A stretch of 64,000 nt of DNA from NCBI GenBank assembly GCA_002559145.1, contig NTXX01000008.1:99037-163036 (forward strand), in the 5' to 3' direction. A model generated the notes under the pieces. The model was not told where the DNA came from. It saw nothing but the letters and a program-made list of their open reading frames with translations, and did no database searches. The DNA is from Bacillus sp. AFS006103 (GTDB taxonomy: Bacteria > Bacillota > Bacilli > Bacillales > Cytobacillaceae). Shown here in pieces: positions 1 through 8,337 of the stretch (the stretch's first letter is position 1; each line of letters begins with the position of its first letter). The position numbers and the translations under genes are program-made.

Positions 1-37
1 TGTATACTTCCCGTTAATCCATTAGAATTTTTTGAGA

Positions 38-66
38 AGGATTGGTTGCAAGACCAATCCTCTTTT
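38..66 (+). terminator. Rho-independent terminator of an upstream gene
   Basis: An 8-bp perfect stem (GGATTGGT, 39-46, with ACCAATCC, 53-60) has a 6-nt loop and is followed by TCTTTT. It probably ends a gene that lies left of the window and insulates the PucR-type regulator that follows. Confidence 0.6.
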
Positions 67-106
67 CATCTATCATTTCTGTTTTTATTTTTGTGAGGAG
101 AGCCAA

Positions 107-1738
107 ATGATGAAAGAACATTTCCAATTAACTGTGGCAGATATATTAAAGCGAAAGCATTTTGAGAGTGCACAGGTTATCGCCGGGGAAGACGGTATCC
201 ACCGATTCGTCAAATGGGTTCATGTCGTCGAGGTCACCAGTATTCGAAATCTTCTTAATGGAAATGAACTTATTCTCTCAACTGGTGTTGCTTGGAAGGA
301 TAATGTGGATTTATTTGCATCAATGGTAAAGGAATTTCTTGAAAATAATGCGGCTGGCTTATGTATCGAAATGGGGACATACATGTCAGCAATCCCAACT
401 GAAGTCATCGAATTTGCGAATGAATATCAATTTCCGATTATTGTTTTCGAGAAGGAAGTTCCATTTGTACAAATCACTCAAGACATCCACTCGAATATTA
501 TTAATCAACAATATCAGATGATTTCTGATTTAGAGAATTACTCGCAAAGCTTAAATAAACGACTTTTAACGATGGATAGATATGAAGATATTCTTCACTG
601 TATCTTCGCTGCGTTGGAATTACAAATCATTTTCCGATTAAAAAATGTGGACTATGAATTTGTCCCGGAAATCAGTGAAATCGAACAAAAAACAATGGTG
701 ACCCGACTCGACGAGGCCAAAATTCAACCATGTGAGCATATTGCGTCAGCTCCTATTTTTTTGTTTGGACAAGAATATGCAGAGGTATTTATTTATTCGA
801 AGGATATCCCCATCAGCGAATACGATTTATTAATTCTGGACCGGACGGCAACAGCGCTAGCCCAACATTTATTAAGGGATCGGTATGTCGAAGAAAAAAA
901 GCGTGTCGAGGAGTTTGAATGGCTCTACGGTTGGCTCGAGGGTGAACATTCGCTTGAGAGCATTAATGAATATTTTGCTCAGAATGGGATTAAAACAAGA
1001 ACGAATGAAGCAGTCGTTTTAATTACAAAACTTATACCCATAAAAGAGAAAGTAACTCAAGACGTCACCTATTTAAAACTATTATTTCGTTCGGTTTTTG
1101 AACAGAATGGGTTTACAGTGTTTACGGTTGAAAAAAGAAATGAAATAACATTCATTCTCGTCAATAATCGGGCGAAAAAGAATATTAAGGAACGGATAAA
1201 AACGTCAATTGAATCCATTACTGATTCGGAGTTTATTCAAAAACAATGTTCAGCGAAAATAGTGATTGCGGCAGGGAATTTTATCAAAAGTTTAAATGAA
1301 GTACATAAAAGTTATCTTACAGCAAAGGAAACAGAGCGAATTCAACAAAGAATGAACAATAAATCACTCTATTATTTTTATGAAGACCTGCATTTATATC
1401 GGCTGATTTCGCAAATGAGTAAGCATGTGAATCTCCAGGAGTATGCAGCAGAGTATTTACAACCTGTTATCCAATATGATCAAAAATATAATGGCAAGTT
1501 GCTCGAGACGTTAAAAGCCTATTTAGAGTGTAATGGATCTAAGCAGGAAACTTCCAATAAGCTTTTCATTGTTAGGCAAACGCTATACCATCGCCTGCAA
1601 AAGCTTGAAAACATTCTTGGTGAGGACTTTATGGAACATGAAAAACGAGTAGCGATCGAATTTATGCTTCTTGTCCAAGATTATTTGGCTGCGTCACAAC
1701 CAAATGCAAACCAGGCTAGGTTTCTTAAAACAGAATAA
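107..1738 (+). CDS. PucR-family transcriptional regulator
   Basis: This 543-residue protein has the PucR family layout: an N-terminal PucR ligand-sensing domain (about residues 10-140, beginning HFQLTVADILKRKHF), a divergent central GGDEF-like region, and a C-terminal CdaR/PucR helix-turn-helix (about 465-530, with SKQETSNKLFIVRQTLYHRL). The reading frame is open from position 32, but the ATG at 107 is chosen because GAGGAGAG sits just upstream. Family members activate catabolic genes for purines, amino acids or 4-aminobutyrate, usually adjacent ones. Here the only downstream relic is a fused aldehyde dehydrogenase/aminotransferase fragment, so its original target operon seems to have been deleted. 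It probably does not control the microcompartment operon, which has its own DeoR, but this is inference. Confidence 0.85.
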   Translation: MMKEHFQLTVADILKRKHFESAQVIAGEDGIHRFVKWVHVVEVTSIRNLLNGNELILSTGVAWKDNVDLFASMVKEFLENNAAGLCIEMGTYMSAIPTEVIEFANEYQFPIIVFEKEVPFVQITQDIHSNIINQQYQMISDLENYSQSLNKRLLTMDRYEDILHCIFAALELQIIFRLKNVDYEFVPEISEIEQKTMVTRLDEAKIQPCEHIASAPIFLFGQEYAEVFIYSKDIPISEYDLLILDRTATALAQHLLRDRYVEEKKRVEEFEWLYGWLEGEHSLESINEYFAQNGIKTRTNEAVVLITKLIPIKEKVTQDVTYLKLLFRSVFEQNGFTVFTVEKRNEITFILVNNRAKKNIKERIKTSIESITDSEFIQKQCSAKIVIAAGNFIKSLNEVHKSYLTAKETERIQQRMNNKSLYYFYEDLHLYRLISQMSKHVNLQEYAAEYLQPVIQYDQKYNGKLLETLKAYLECNGSKQETSNKLFIVRQTLYHRLQKLENILGEDFMEHEKRVAIEFMLLVQDYLAASQPNANQARFLKTE

Positions 1739-1794
1739 GTGTATTTTAGAAAATTCGAAAGAATATATATAGAATATTAGGAGGTTTTAAATAT

Positions 1795-2036
1795 ATGAGT
1801 GTAATTAAAAAGGATACGGCCATTTTAAGAAATTTCATTAACGGTGAGTGGGTAAATTCGAAAAGCGTCCAAGTACTGTATGTCTTGAACCCTGCTACGA
1901 ATGAGTTATTAACAATGGTGCCACAGTTGCCGGATTCAATAATGTGTTAACTCTCGCACCGCCATTAACGATCAAACAGGTTGATTTAACCTTCCTAGTT
2001 AAAACACTAAACGAATCCCTTCAGAAAATACTTTAA
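1795..2036 (+). pseudogene. Deletion-fusion remnant: aldehyde dehydrogenase start joined to class III aminotransferase tail
   Basis: A strong RBS (AGGAGG at 1779-1784) precedes an ATG at 1795. The first about 43 codons read like the N-terminus of a methylmalonate-semialdehyde-type dehydrogenase (NFINGEWVNS, then VLNPATNELL), ending in TAA at 1948-1950. From about 1920 another frame reads TVAGFNNVLTLAPPLT and runs to TAA at 2034. That piece looks like the C-terminus of a class III (GABA/beta-alanine) aminotransferase. The two halves belong to different enzymes, so a deletion has removed the 3' part of one gene and the 5' part of the next. The relic lies directly after the PucR regulator, the usual partner of such operons. 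It is not expected to be functional. Confidence 0.75.
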
Positions 2037-2041
2037 CCGAA

Positions 2042-2091
2042 AAAAGAACCCATGTATTTACAATTGTAAATGATATGGGTTCTTTTTTTTA
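2042..2091 (+). terminator. Rho-independent terminator after the fusion remnant
   Basis: GAACCCAT pairs with ATGGGTTC across a loop that contains the palindrome TTTACAATTGTAAA, followed by eight T. It was presumably the original terminator of the deleted dehydrogenase/aminotransferase operon. Confidence 0.75.
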
Positions 2092-2175
2092 TGCATGGAA
2101 ATCAGCTATTTTACTAGATGTGAAAGGTGATCGAGAAATCTTGTATATAAATGTCGAAATCTTTTGAAAGAATGA

Positions 2176-2271
2176 TTGACAGACGCTAGACGTGAGTTAT
2201 AATGAAATTAGCAAATGTTCAACACAACATTACATAATTTCAGAACACAAAATCTAAAGATGAACAAATGC
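2176..2271 (+). promoter_or_regulatory. Sigma-A promoter and candidate DeoR operator of the microcompartment operon
   Basis: TTGACA (2176-2181) and TATAAT (2198-2203) are separated by 16 bp, a consensus sigma-A promoter about 180 bp upstream of deoR. Downstream, GCAAATGTTCA (2211-2221) and TGAACAAATGC (2261-2271) form an imperfect inverted repeat with TGTTCA/TGAACA half-sites, and CAGAACA lies between them. B. subtilis DeoR binds palindromes with TTGAACA-like halves, so these are the natural operator candidates. The assignment of operator to DeoR is inference. Confidence 0.6.
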
Positions 2272-2294
2272 AAGCCTTTATTTTTACAAAGAAA

Positions 2295-2308
2295 TGTAAC
2301 CGCTTTCT
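2295..2308 (+). promoter_or_regulatory. Candidate cre site (CcpA)
   Basis: TGTAACCGCTTTCT matches the catabolite-responsive element consensus TGWAARCGYTWNCW at all but one position. It lies downstream of the promoter and before deoR, where CcpA would repress by roadblock. Carbon catabolite repression would suit a sugar-phosphate catabolic operon. Confidence 0.55.
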
Positions 2309-2385
2309 TTTGTGCGGAAAATAGGGTGGAAAGCTGTGAGAAGAGTTTCAGAATTTTATTACTTTAAAAATTAGGTGAATGATTA

Positions 2386-3342
2386 ATGGCGGATGAAAAA
2401 ATCTCGCGCCTGGTGGAAGTGGCTAAAATGTACTATCAATTAGACTACAGCCAACAGGAAATTGCGAAAAAGTTAGGTATTTCCCGCCCCACCGTCTCCA
2501 GGCTTCTAGTTCAGGCTGTCGATGAAGGAGTAGTCCATATAAAAATATGTGACCCTGCTGAAGATGTTCAGGAACTGGCAATGCAGATAAAGGAAAAATT
2601 CAATCTAAAGCACTGTATTGTTGCATCTATTCCGGAATATAAGGATGAATTAATCAAAGAGAAGCTGGGTGAGGTTTCCGCAGATTATTTATATGGGATT
2701 GTCCAAAGCGGCGATACGATTGGAATTACCTGGGGTACAACTTTATATCAACTAGTGAAACAAATGCAACCTAAGAATGTAAAGGATGTAACGATTGTCC
2801 AGCTAAATGGTGGGGTAAGTTACTCTGAATCAAATACGTATGCATCAGAAATCATTAATGGTCTTGCCAATGCTTTTCATACGATTCCTCACTTCTTGCA
2901 GGTACCTGCGGTTGTTGATCACATTGTCGTTAAGCAGGCAATTATTGCAGACCGTCACGTTAAGAAAATATTGGAATTAGGTAAACAGGCTAATATTGCG
3001 ATTTTCACTGTGGGCGATCCAGGTGAACAATCAACCCTAATGCATGCAGGCTATTTTTTAGAAAGTGACATTGAAATTCTTCGGGCTAATAAAACGGTCG
3101 GAGATATATGTTCCAGATTTATTGATATTAATGGCCATATTAGTCATGAAACATTAAACGATCGCACGATTGGGATTGAACTCTCCCATTTAGATGAAAA
3201 AGAATACGGCATCCTCATTGCTGGCGGTAACACAAAGGTAGAAGGAATATATGGAGCGCTAAGAGGCCGTCATGCGAATGTCCTGATTACTGACCAGTAT
3301 ACTGCTAGGGCATTACTCGATATCGGGGGTGATCAAATTTAA
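2386..3342 (+). CDS. deoR: DeoR-type (SorC family) deoxyribonucleoside regulator
   Basis: This 318-residue protein has an N-terminal helix-turn-helix (about 20-45, YSQQEIAKKLGISRPTVSRL) and a SorC/DeoR sugar-phosphate binding domain (about 60-315). The architecture and the phrases around the HTH resemble B. subtilis DeoR, which is released from DNA by deoxyribose-5-phosphate. It is the first gene of the microcompartment operon and overlaps the pduL start by 1 bp. A deoxyribose-phosphate sensor in front of a locus ending in deoC supports deoxyribose-5-phosphate as the substrate. It is likely autoregulated through the repeats upstream. Confidence 0.85.
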   Translation: MADEKISRLVEVAKMYYQLDYSQQEIAKKLGISRPTVSRLLVQAVDEGVVHIKICDPAEDVQELAMQIKEKFNLKHCIVASIPEYKDELIKEKLGEVSADYLYGIVQSGDTIGITWGTTLYQLVKQMQPKNVKDVTIVQLNGGVSYSESNTYASEIINGLANAFHTIPHFLQVPAVVDHIVVKQAIIADRHVKKILELGKQANIAIFTVGDPGEQSTLMHAGYFLESDIEILRANKTVGDICSRFIDINGHISHETLNDRTIGIELSHLDEKEYGILIAGGNTKVEGIYGALRGRHANVLITDQYTARALLDIGGDQI

Positions 3343-4016
3343 TGAATAAGGAAACGATTAGAGAAATCGTCGAAGTGATGGTAAAAAACTCGCTCCAAAA
3401 AGCTAAGATGGTTCCAATCGCGGCATCCAACCGGCATATTCATTTATCAGCTGAACATGTCGAACGCCTTTTTGGAAGAGGTTACGAGCTTACGAGGTTA
3501 AAAGACTTGTCACAGCCCAATCAATTTGCTGCGAAAGAAACTCTAACACTTATCGGTCCGAAAGCGAAAATACAAAATGTCCGCGTCCTCGGGCCAGCCA
3601 GAGGCAGCACACAGGTGGAAGTGTCGTTATATGATGGGTTTACATTAGGAGTCAAGCCACCCATTCGTAACTCTGGGGATATTAACGGTTCCCAACCAAT
3701 CACCATACAAGGGCCGCGGGGCCAAATTATGATAAAAGAGGGCTTGATCTGTGCGGCCCGCCACATTCATATGCATACGAGTGATGGAGAATTGTTTGGT
3801 GTAAAGGATGGTGACCTTGTTCAAGTAAAAGTGGACGGAGTCCGCGGGGTTATATTTACAAATGTCCTGATTCGTGTGTCTCCTAAATTCAAACTGGAGA
3901 TGCATATTGACCTGGATGAAGCGAATGCAGCCGGGATCAAAAATGGACAATTGGGTGAAATTGTAGCCATTGAAAGTCGAAAACAAGTGGGTGAAGAAAA
4001 TGCTGGTGGATGTTAG
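3342..4016 (+). CDS. pduL: PduL-type phosphate propanoyl/acetyltransferase, microcompartment cargo
   Basis: This 224-residue PduL converts acyl-CoA plus phosphate to acyl phosphate and CoA, recycling CoA inside the shell. The two metal-binding histidine segments are visible: SNRHIHLS near residue 30 and AARHIHMH near residue 140. The first about 20 residues (MNKETIREIVEVMVKNSLQK) are predicted to form an amphipathic helix ahead of the catalytic domain, typical of an encapsulation peptide. The start overlaps the deoR stop and the 3' end overlaps the next gene by 17 bp, so translation is coupled. Here the substrate is most likely acetyl-CoA made from DeoC-derived acetaldehyde. Confidence 0.9.
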   Translation: MNKETIREIVEVMVKNSLQKAKMVPIAASNRHIHLSAEHVERLFGRGYELTRLKDLSQPNQFAAKETLTLIGPKAKIQNVRVLGPARGSTQVEVSLYDGFTLGVKPPIRNSGDINGSQPITIQGPRGQIMIKEGLICAARHIHMHTSDGELFGVKDGDLVQVKVDGVRGVIFTNVLIRVSPKFKLEMHIDLDEANAAGIKNGQLGEIVAIESRKQVGEENAGGC

Positions 4017-4752
4017 AACGCAGGTAAAAATGCTCGTCCAGCAGGCAGTTGAAGCTTACTTAAAAAATGAACTGCATATGAACAAGGATTCTCCGATTGC
4101 TATTCTTTTAGGTTATCAATCTCTAAATCCATCAATAGTTTTGGAAGCGGTTACTCCTCTTCTTGATACATATGATGTAACGTTACTTTTAACAAAAGAA
4201 TGGCTCCCTTTACAAGAACCATGGAACGGAGTGTCCTTTGTCTTAATAGAAGAGATGGCCCAACAGGAATTAGGTGCGTTGTTAGAAAAATCATCTGTCC
4301 TCGTTGTTCCCCAAGCATCATATAGCTTGCTCTCAAAGCTTTCATTAACGATTGATGATGAGGACCCTGTGTGGATAGCTCTCCAATTCCAATTGCTTGG
4401 AAAGCCAATTGTCATGGCTAACAACGATGTAGAACCTAATGTTTACCAACAAATCCATGCACCACATTCAGTCCAGGAGCGCCTTCAATCATATATTAGG
4501 CAAATCCAAACGGATCAGGTGAAATGGGTGCCTCTCAATAAGTTGGTGAAGGTAGTTGGAGAACAATATGCCGCCTACCGGGAAAAGCAGTCTCTTATTC
4601 TAGCAAAGCACGTGGAAAGAGCCTTTCAAGATGGACTTAAAGAGATAGAGGTACCAGCTAAGTGCCGGATAACGCCTGCAGCGAAAGACTTGGCACGAGA
4701 CTTAAAGATTCAAATAAAACAGATTGATTCCTCGAAAGGAGGGACGCTATGA
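4000..4752 (+). CDS. Flavoprotein-like microcompartment-associated protein
   Basis: This 250-residue protein of unsure function sits between pduL and the first pentamer gene. The N-terminus (DVRTQVKMLVQQAVEAYLKN) looks like an encapsulation peptide. The middle resembles the Rossmann-like flavoprotein (PPC decarboxylase) fold: a hydrophobic strand followed by VVPQASYSLLSKLSLTIDD, then LGKPIVMANNDVEPN. The C-terminal part contains CRITPAAKDLARDLKIQI, a segment type seen in other microcompartment accessory proteins. The ATG at 4000 is chosen over an upstream start at 3970 because GTGGGTGAAG lies at the right distance. As no alcohol dehydrogenase is present, a redox role is conceivable, but this is inference and flavin binding is unproven. 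Confidence 0.55.
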   Translation: MLVDVRTQVKMLVQQAVEAYLKNELHMNKDSPIAILLGYQSLNPSIVLEAVTPLLDTYDVTLLLTKEWLPLQEPWNGVSFVLIEEMAQQELGALLEKSSVLVVPQASYSLLSKLSLTIDDEDPVWIALQFQLLGKPIVMANNDVEPNVYQQIHAPHSVQERLQSYIRQIQTDQVKWVPLNKLVKVVGEQYAAYREKQSLILAKHVERAFQDGLKEIEVPAKCRITPAAKDLARDLKIQIKQIDSSKGGTL

Positions 4753-5048
4753 TCATCTGTAAAGTGGTCGGTTCAATTGTTTCCACCACTAAAGCTGAGA
4801 AATTAAAAGGAAAAAAACTTATGATCGTCCAACCGCTTGATATGAAAAGTATCGAGGAAGATGGGAAACCACTTGTTGCGATTGATACGGTTGGATCAGG
4901 TGTGGGCGAGGTCGTTCTACTTGTTAGTGGCAGTTCAGCAAGACAAACAGAAATTACCAACGGCGTCCCCGTTGACGCAGCAATCGTAGGGATTGTTGAT
5001 CAAATTGAAATTCAAGGGACCTTAACCTTTAAAAAAGGAGGTAACTAA
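4749..5048 (+). CDS. EutN/CcmL-type pentameric shell protein (BMC-P), copy 1
   Basis: This 99-residue BMC-P protein would cap vertices of the microcompartment shell. It begins MIICKVVGSIVSTTKAEKLK, shows the family segment KLMIVQPLD, and has the typical GVGEVVLLVSGSSAR stretch followed by an AIVGIVDQIE ending. The start overlaps the upstream stop (ATGA). It is one of three BMC-P paralogues in the operon. It is close to copy 2 in its first 50 residues and more distant from copy 3. Confidence 0.92.
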   Translation: MIICKVVGSIVSTTKAEKLKGKKLMIVQPLDMKSIEEDGKPLVAIDTVGSGVGEVVLLVSGSSARQTEITNGVPVDAAIVGIVDQIEIQGTLTFKKGGN

Positions 5049-5050
5049 TT

Positions 5051-6478
5051 TTGCAGATAACTGAAATCGATATCAAAAAAATGGTTGAACAGGTCCTCAA
5101 TCAATTTGGCCAAAATCAAACAGACGACAGCCCTGTCACCTCACTTCCCGATGTCAGGTTAGGCAATGGGGTGTTTACAACTGTTGATGAAGCAGCCACT
5201 GCAGCAAGACTAGCCTGGGAAAAGCTTCGAAAACTCCCTATGGCAACCAGACGGCGAATGATCGAGAACATGAGAGCAGTAAGTCGCAAGCATGCAGAAG
5301 AGTTAGCGAAGCTTGCTGTGGAAGAAACAGGTCTTGGAAGAGTAGAAGATAAGATTGCTAAAATCCTTTTGGCAGCAAATAAGACACCTGGTGTTGAGGA
5401 TTTAATCAGCACGGCTTATTCAGGTGATGATGGCTTGACACTTGTTGAGTATGCTCCGATTGGCGTATTCGGTTCCATTACACCTTCAACAAACCCGGCA
5501 GCAACCGTTATCAACAATTCCATATCATTAATTGCAGCAGGTAATACAGTTATATACAACCCGCATCCAAGTGCGAAACGTGTTTCGATTAAAACGTTAC
5601 AGCACTTAAACCAGGCCATTGTTGAAGCAGGCGGGCCAGAAAATGCGCTCACTTCTGTGGCAGCACCAAATCTTGAAACATCTGCACAAGTTATGAATCA
5701 TCCACAGGTAAATGCACTTGTTGTCACAGGTGGCGGACCTGTTGTAAAAGCCGCGATGGCAGTTGGTAAAAAAGTGATTGCGGCTGGTCCAGGTAACCCG
5801 CCAGTTGTCGTTGATGAGACAGCGATTATCTCAAAGGCAGCATCAGATATTGTCAAGGGCGCAAGCTTTGATAACAACGTTTTATGTACAGCTGAAAAAG
5901 AAGTGTTCGTGGTTGACAAGGTAGCCAATGCCCTTAAAGCAGAAATGGTCAAAAATGGAGCAATGGAGCTTAGAGGCTTCCAGTTTGAAAAGGTACTTGA
6001 GAAAGTACTTGTGAAGAAAAATGATAAGTTTTATCCAAACAGAGACTTTATTGGAAAAGATGCCCATGTGATTTTACAAGCTGCAGGCATTCAAGCAAAT
6101 CCAAATGTGAAGTTGCTTATTGCTGAAACAACGAAGGATCACCCATTGGTGATGACAGAAATGTTAATGCCAATTATACCAATTGTCAGAGTTCCTGACG
6201 TGGATAAAGCGATTGAGCTTGCGGTAATTGCTGAAAAAGGAAACCGACACACAGCGGTCATGCACTCTCAAAACATTACCAATCTAACGAAGATGGCTCA
6301 AGAAATTCAAGCAACCATTTTTGTGAAAAATGGACCATCCGTCGCTGGCTTAGGCTTTGAAAGTGAAGGCTTTACTACTCTGACCATTGCCGGGCCAACA
6401 GGTGAGGGATTAACCAGTGCGAAAACATTTACGCGTCTGCGCCGCTGCGTTTTAGTAGATGGATTAAGAATCATATAG
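5051..6478 (+). CDS. CoA-acylating aldehyde dehydrogenase, microcompartment cargo (PduP/EutE type)
   Basis: This 475-residue enzyme oxidises an aldehyde with NAD+ and CoA to acyl-CoA. The catalytic cysteine is Cys279 in [11 protein letters not shown], the signature of PduP/EutE rather than of hydrolytic aldehyde dehydrogenases. Nucleotide-fold segments include GSITPSTNP near 140 and [13 protein letters not shown] near 225. The N-terminus ([20 protein letters not shown]) is an amphipathic helix followed by a flexible linker, as expected for an encapsulation peptide. The start is TTG at 5051, supported by GGAGG 9 bp upstream. In this locus the substrate should be acetaldehyde from DeoC. Confidence 0.92.
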   Translation: MQITEIDIKKMVEQVLNQFGQNQTDDSPVTSLPDVRLGNGVFTTVDEAATAARLAWEKLRKLPMATRRRMIENMRAVSRKHAEELAKLAVEETGLGRVEDKIAKILLAANKTPGVEDLISTAYSGDDGLTLVEYAPIGVFGSITPSTNPAATVINNSISLIAAGNTVIYNPHPSAKRVSIKTLQHLNQAIVEAGGPENALTSVAAPNLETSAQVMNHPQVNALVVTGGGPVVKAAMAVGKKVIAAGPGNPPVVVDETAIISKAASDIVKGASFDNNVLCTAEKEVFVVDKVANALKAEMVKNGAMELRGFQFEKVLEKVLVKKNDKFYPNRDFIGKDAHVILQAAGIQANPNVKLLIAETTKDHPLVMTEMLMPIIPIVRVPDVDKAIELAVIAEKGNRHTAVMHSQNITNLTKMAQEIQATIFVKNGPSVAGLGFESEGFTTLTIAGPTGEGLTSAKTFTRLRRCVLVDGLRII

Positions 6479-6578
6479 TGGGGTGTGTACATTGGCTAAG
6501 ACAAAAGAAGAAAAAATAGTCACTTCACAAGAAGAACAAGTAAAACAAAAATTAGAGGTTACTAGAGGAGGAAATAAA

Positions 6579-6857
6579 ATGGGTCAAGAGGCTTTAGGAA
6601 TGATTGAAACAAAAGGTTTAGTAGGTGCAATTGAAGCGGCCGATGCAATGGTGAAAGCTGCAAACGTTTCTTTAGTAGGCAGAGAATTAGTGGGAGCAGG
6701 CATTGTGACAGTAATGGTCCGTGGTGATGTTGGTGCCGTAAAAGCTGCAACTGAAGCTGGGGCCGAAGCAGCACAACGCGTTGGTACGCTTTTATCTGTA
6801 CATGTTATTCCACGTCCAAACGGCGATGTAGAAGGTATTTTACCGAAAGCAGAATAA
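6579..6857 (+). CDS. BMC-H hexameric shell protein, copy 1
   Basis: This 92-residue single-domain BMC shell protein ([20 protein letters not shown], then [20 protein letters not shown] and [17 protein letters not shown]) forms hexameric facets. The ATG at 6579 is preferred because AGAGGAGG lies 7-8 bp upstream. The same frame is open from a GTG at 6483 (TTG at 6492), which would add a charged 32-residue extension. That longer form has only a weak GGGGTG upstream. The protein is nearly identical to copy 2, the visible difference being mainly around the [16 protein letters not shown] segment. Confidence 0.93.
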   Translation: MGQEALGMIETKGLVGAIEAADAMVKAANVSLVGRELVGAGIVTVMVRGDVGAVKAATEAGAEAAQRVGTLLSVHVIPRPNGDVEGILPKAE

Positions 6858-6868
6858 GGTGAATGTAA

Positions 6869-7708
6869 ATGGAACAGTCCATTGAAAGCTATATTAAAAA
6901 TCTAGTAAGAGATGTCATTGGTCAGTCTCTAGGTGAACTTCAGCTTCAGAGTGATCGGAAAACCTATGTGATTGCCAATTGGAAAATGAATAAAAACCTA
7001 AATGAGACCGCTGAATTTTTCCAAAAAATTAACAGCAGCCAGGACGTGTCGGTCGTTATTTGCCCGCCAGCCCAACTGTTATACCCTGCCCATTTATTGA
7101 TCAAACAATCAGGTAAGCCGATTGGATTGGGTGGGCAAAATGTTCACTGGACGGACAAAGGTGCCTATACGGGAGAGTCATCGGGATGGATGTTGAGGGA
7201 TGTTGGCTGTGAGTATGTAATTATTGGTCATTCTGAGCGAAGACAATATTCATATGAAGACGATGAGTTATTAAACAAAAAGGTTCTGCATGCGATTAAA
7301 TCTGAGCTTACGCCGATCATCTGTATTGGCGAAACCTTAGGACAAAAGAACGCATTACAAACGGAACAGGTTTTAGTTAAGCAGCTTTGTGGTGCTTTAA
7401 AGGACATCGATTCTAGTCATTTTATTCTTGCCTACGAACCAGTTTGGGCGATTGGCACCGGGCAATCGGCAACTGCTGAATTAGCCCAGCAAACCCATGC
7501 TTACATCCGGTCCATCTTAAAGAAAATAATCGGTGAAAAAGCCGAGGGCATTTCGATTTTATATGGCGGCTCAGCAAACGAACACAATGCAGCTGATTTC
7601 AGCGCCAAGCCTGATATCGATGGTGTCCTCATTGGCGGAGCAAGTTTGAATGCCCAGTCTTTTGATGCAATTATTAATGTATTTGCCAAAGGAGAACAAA
7701 ATTCATGA
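6869..7708 (+). CDS. tpiA: Triosephosphate isomerase with N-terminal encapsulation peptide
   Basis: This 279-residue TIM interconverts glyceraldehyde-3-phosphate and dihydroxyacetone phosphate. Catalytic segments are intact: NWKMNK (Lys), IIGHSERR (His) and AYEPVWAIGTG (Glu), plus the phosphate-binding GGSANEHN and DGVLIGGASL. About 30 residues precede the usual TIM start (MEQSIESYIKNLVRDVIGQS), forming an amphipathic helix plus linker, so this paralogue appears dedicated to the compartment and distinct from a glycolytic TIM. It would draw off glyceraldehyde-3-phosphate released by DeoC. The 3' end overlaps the rpiB start by 4 bp. Confidence 0.92.
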   Translation: MEQSIESYIKNLVRDVIGQSLGELQLQSDRKTYVIANWKMNKNLNETAEFFQKINSSQDVSVVICPPAQLLYPAHLLIKQSGKPIGLGGQNVHWTDKGAYTGESSGWMLRDVGCEYVIIGHSERRQYSYEDDELLNKKVLHAIKSELTPIICIGETLGQKNALQTEQVLVKQLCGALKDIDSSHFILAYEPVWAIGTGQSATAELAQQTHAYIRSILKKIIGEKAEGISILYGGSANEHNAADFSAKPDIDGVLIGGASLNAQSFDAIINVFAKGEQNS

Positions 7709-8163
7709 AAAAAGTTGCGATTGGTTGCGACCATGGTGGATACGGACTTAAAGAAACGTTAAAAGCCTATTTAACAGAATTAGGCTATGAATATTTAGAT
7801 TTCGGCTGTAAAGCTAATGAATCTGTGGACTATCCGGATATCGCCTTTCTCGTGGGCGAAACGGTAGCCACAAATGATGACTATGTTGGGATTATGATGG
7901 ATGGAGTCGGTATTGGCAGTGGGATGGTATTAAACAAGATACCCGGTGTCCGCGCTGCCGTTTGCTGGGATTTATCTTCAGTTATTAACAGTAAAGAGCA
8001 TAATAACGCGAACATTTTATCGATTGGCGGTCAATTTATTGGAGAAGGCCTTGCCAAGCAATTAGTGAAAGCATGGTTGGAAACAGAGTTTGCCGGTGGC
8101 CGTCATGATCGTCGAGTCACAAAAATTATGGAAATTGAAAGTCGTTTCTTGGGTCGGAATTAG
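7705..8163 (+). CDS. rpiB: RpiB/LacAB-family sugar-phosphate isomerase with altered active site
   Basis: This 152-residue RpiB-family protein has the N-terminal CDHGG motif, the SKEHNNANIL histidine segment and the HDRRVTKI arginine segment. The canonical CGTGIG loop reads DGVGIG (residues 66-71), so the Cys66 and Thr68 positions of E. coli RpiB are Asp and Val. Canonical ribose-5-phosphate isomerase activity is therefore uncertain. It may use another acid/base, act on another phosphosugar, or have a non-catalytic role. Unlike its neighbours it has no N-terminal extension. The start overlaps the tpiA stop. Confidence 0.85.
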   Translation: MKKVAIGCDHGGYGLKETLKAYLTELGYEYLDFGCKANESVDYPDIAFLVGETVATNDDYVGIMMDGVGIGSGMVLNKIPGVRAAVCWDLSSVINSKEHNNANILSIGGQFIGEGLAKQLVKAWLETEFAGGRHDRRVTKIMEIESRFLGRN

Positions 8164-8179
8164 CACTATATCAGAGATT

Positions 8180-8271
8180 CGCTGATAAAACCTTCAGTAT
8201 CGCTGATAAAAGTGATTTATCGCTGATAAAAATAAATTAACGCTGATAAATGGTTTAGTTTCGCTGATAAA
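8180..8271. repeat. Five CGCTGATAAA repeats at 20-21 bp spacing
   Basis: Five exact copies of CGCTGATAAA start at 8180, 8201, 8221, 8241 and 8262, in the 174-bp gap between rpiB and the second pentamer gene. The intervening bases differ, so the conserved part is a 10-bp word repeated at about two helical turns. No ORF or hairpin terminator explains it. It could be a protein-binding array, an mRNA processing or attenuation region, or a dispersed genomic repeat. Confidence 0.9.
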
Positions 8272-8337
8272 TAATATTTTAAAGAAAAATAGGAGAGTTA
8301 AACTCAGAGTTTTATAGAATAGAAAGCAGGTTTGAAA

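Noticed and set aside
32..106. Upstream extension of the PucR-family gene
   Set aside because: The extra 25 codons span the preceding terminator hairpin and have no RBS; the ATG at 107 has one.
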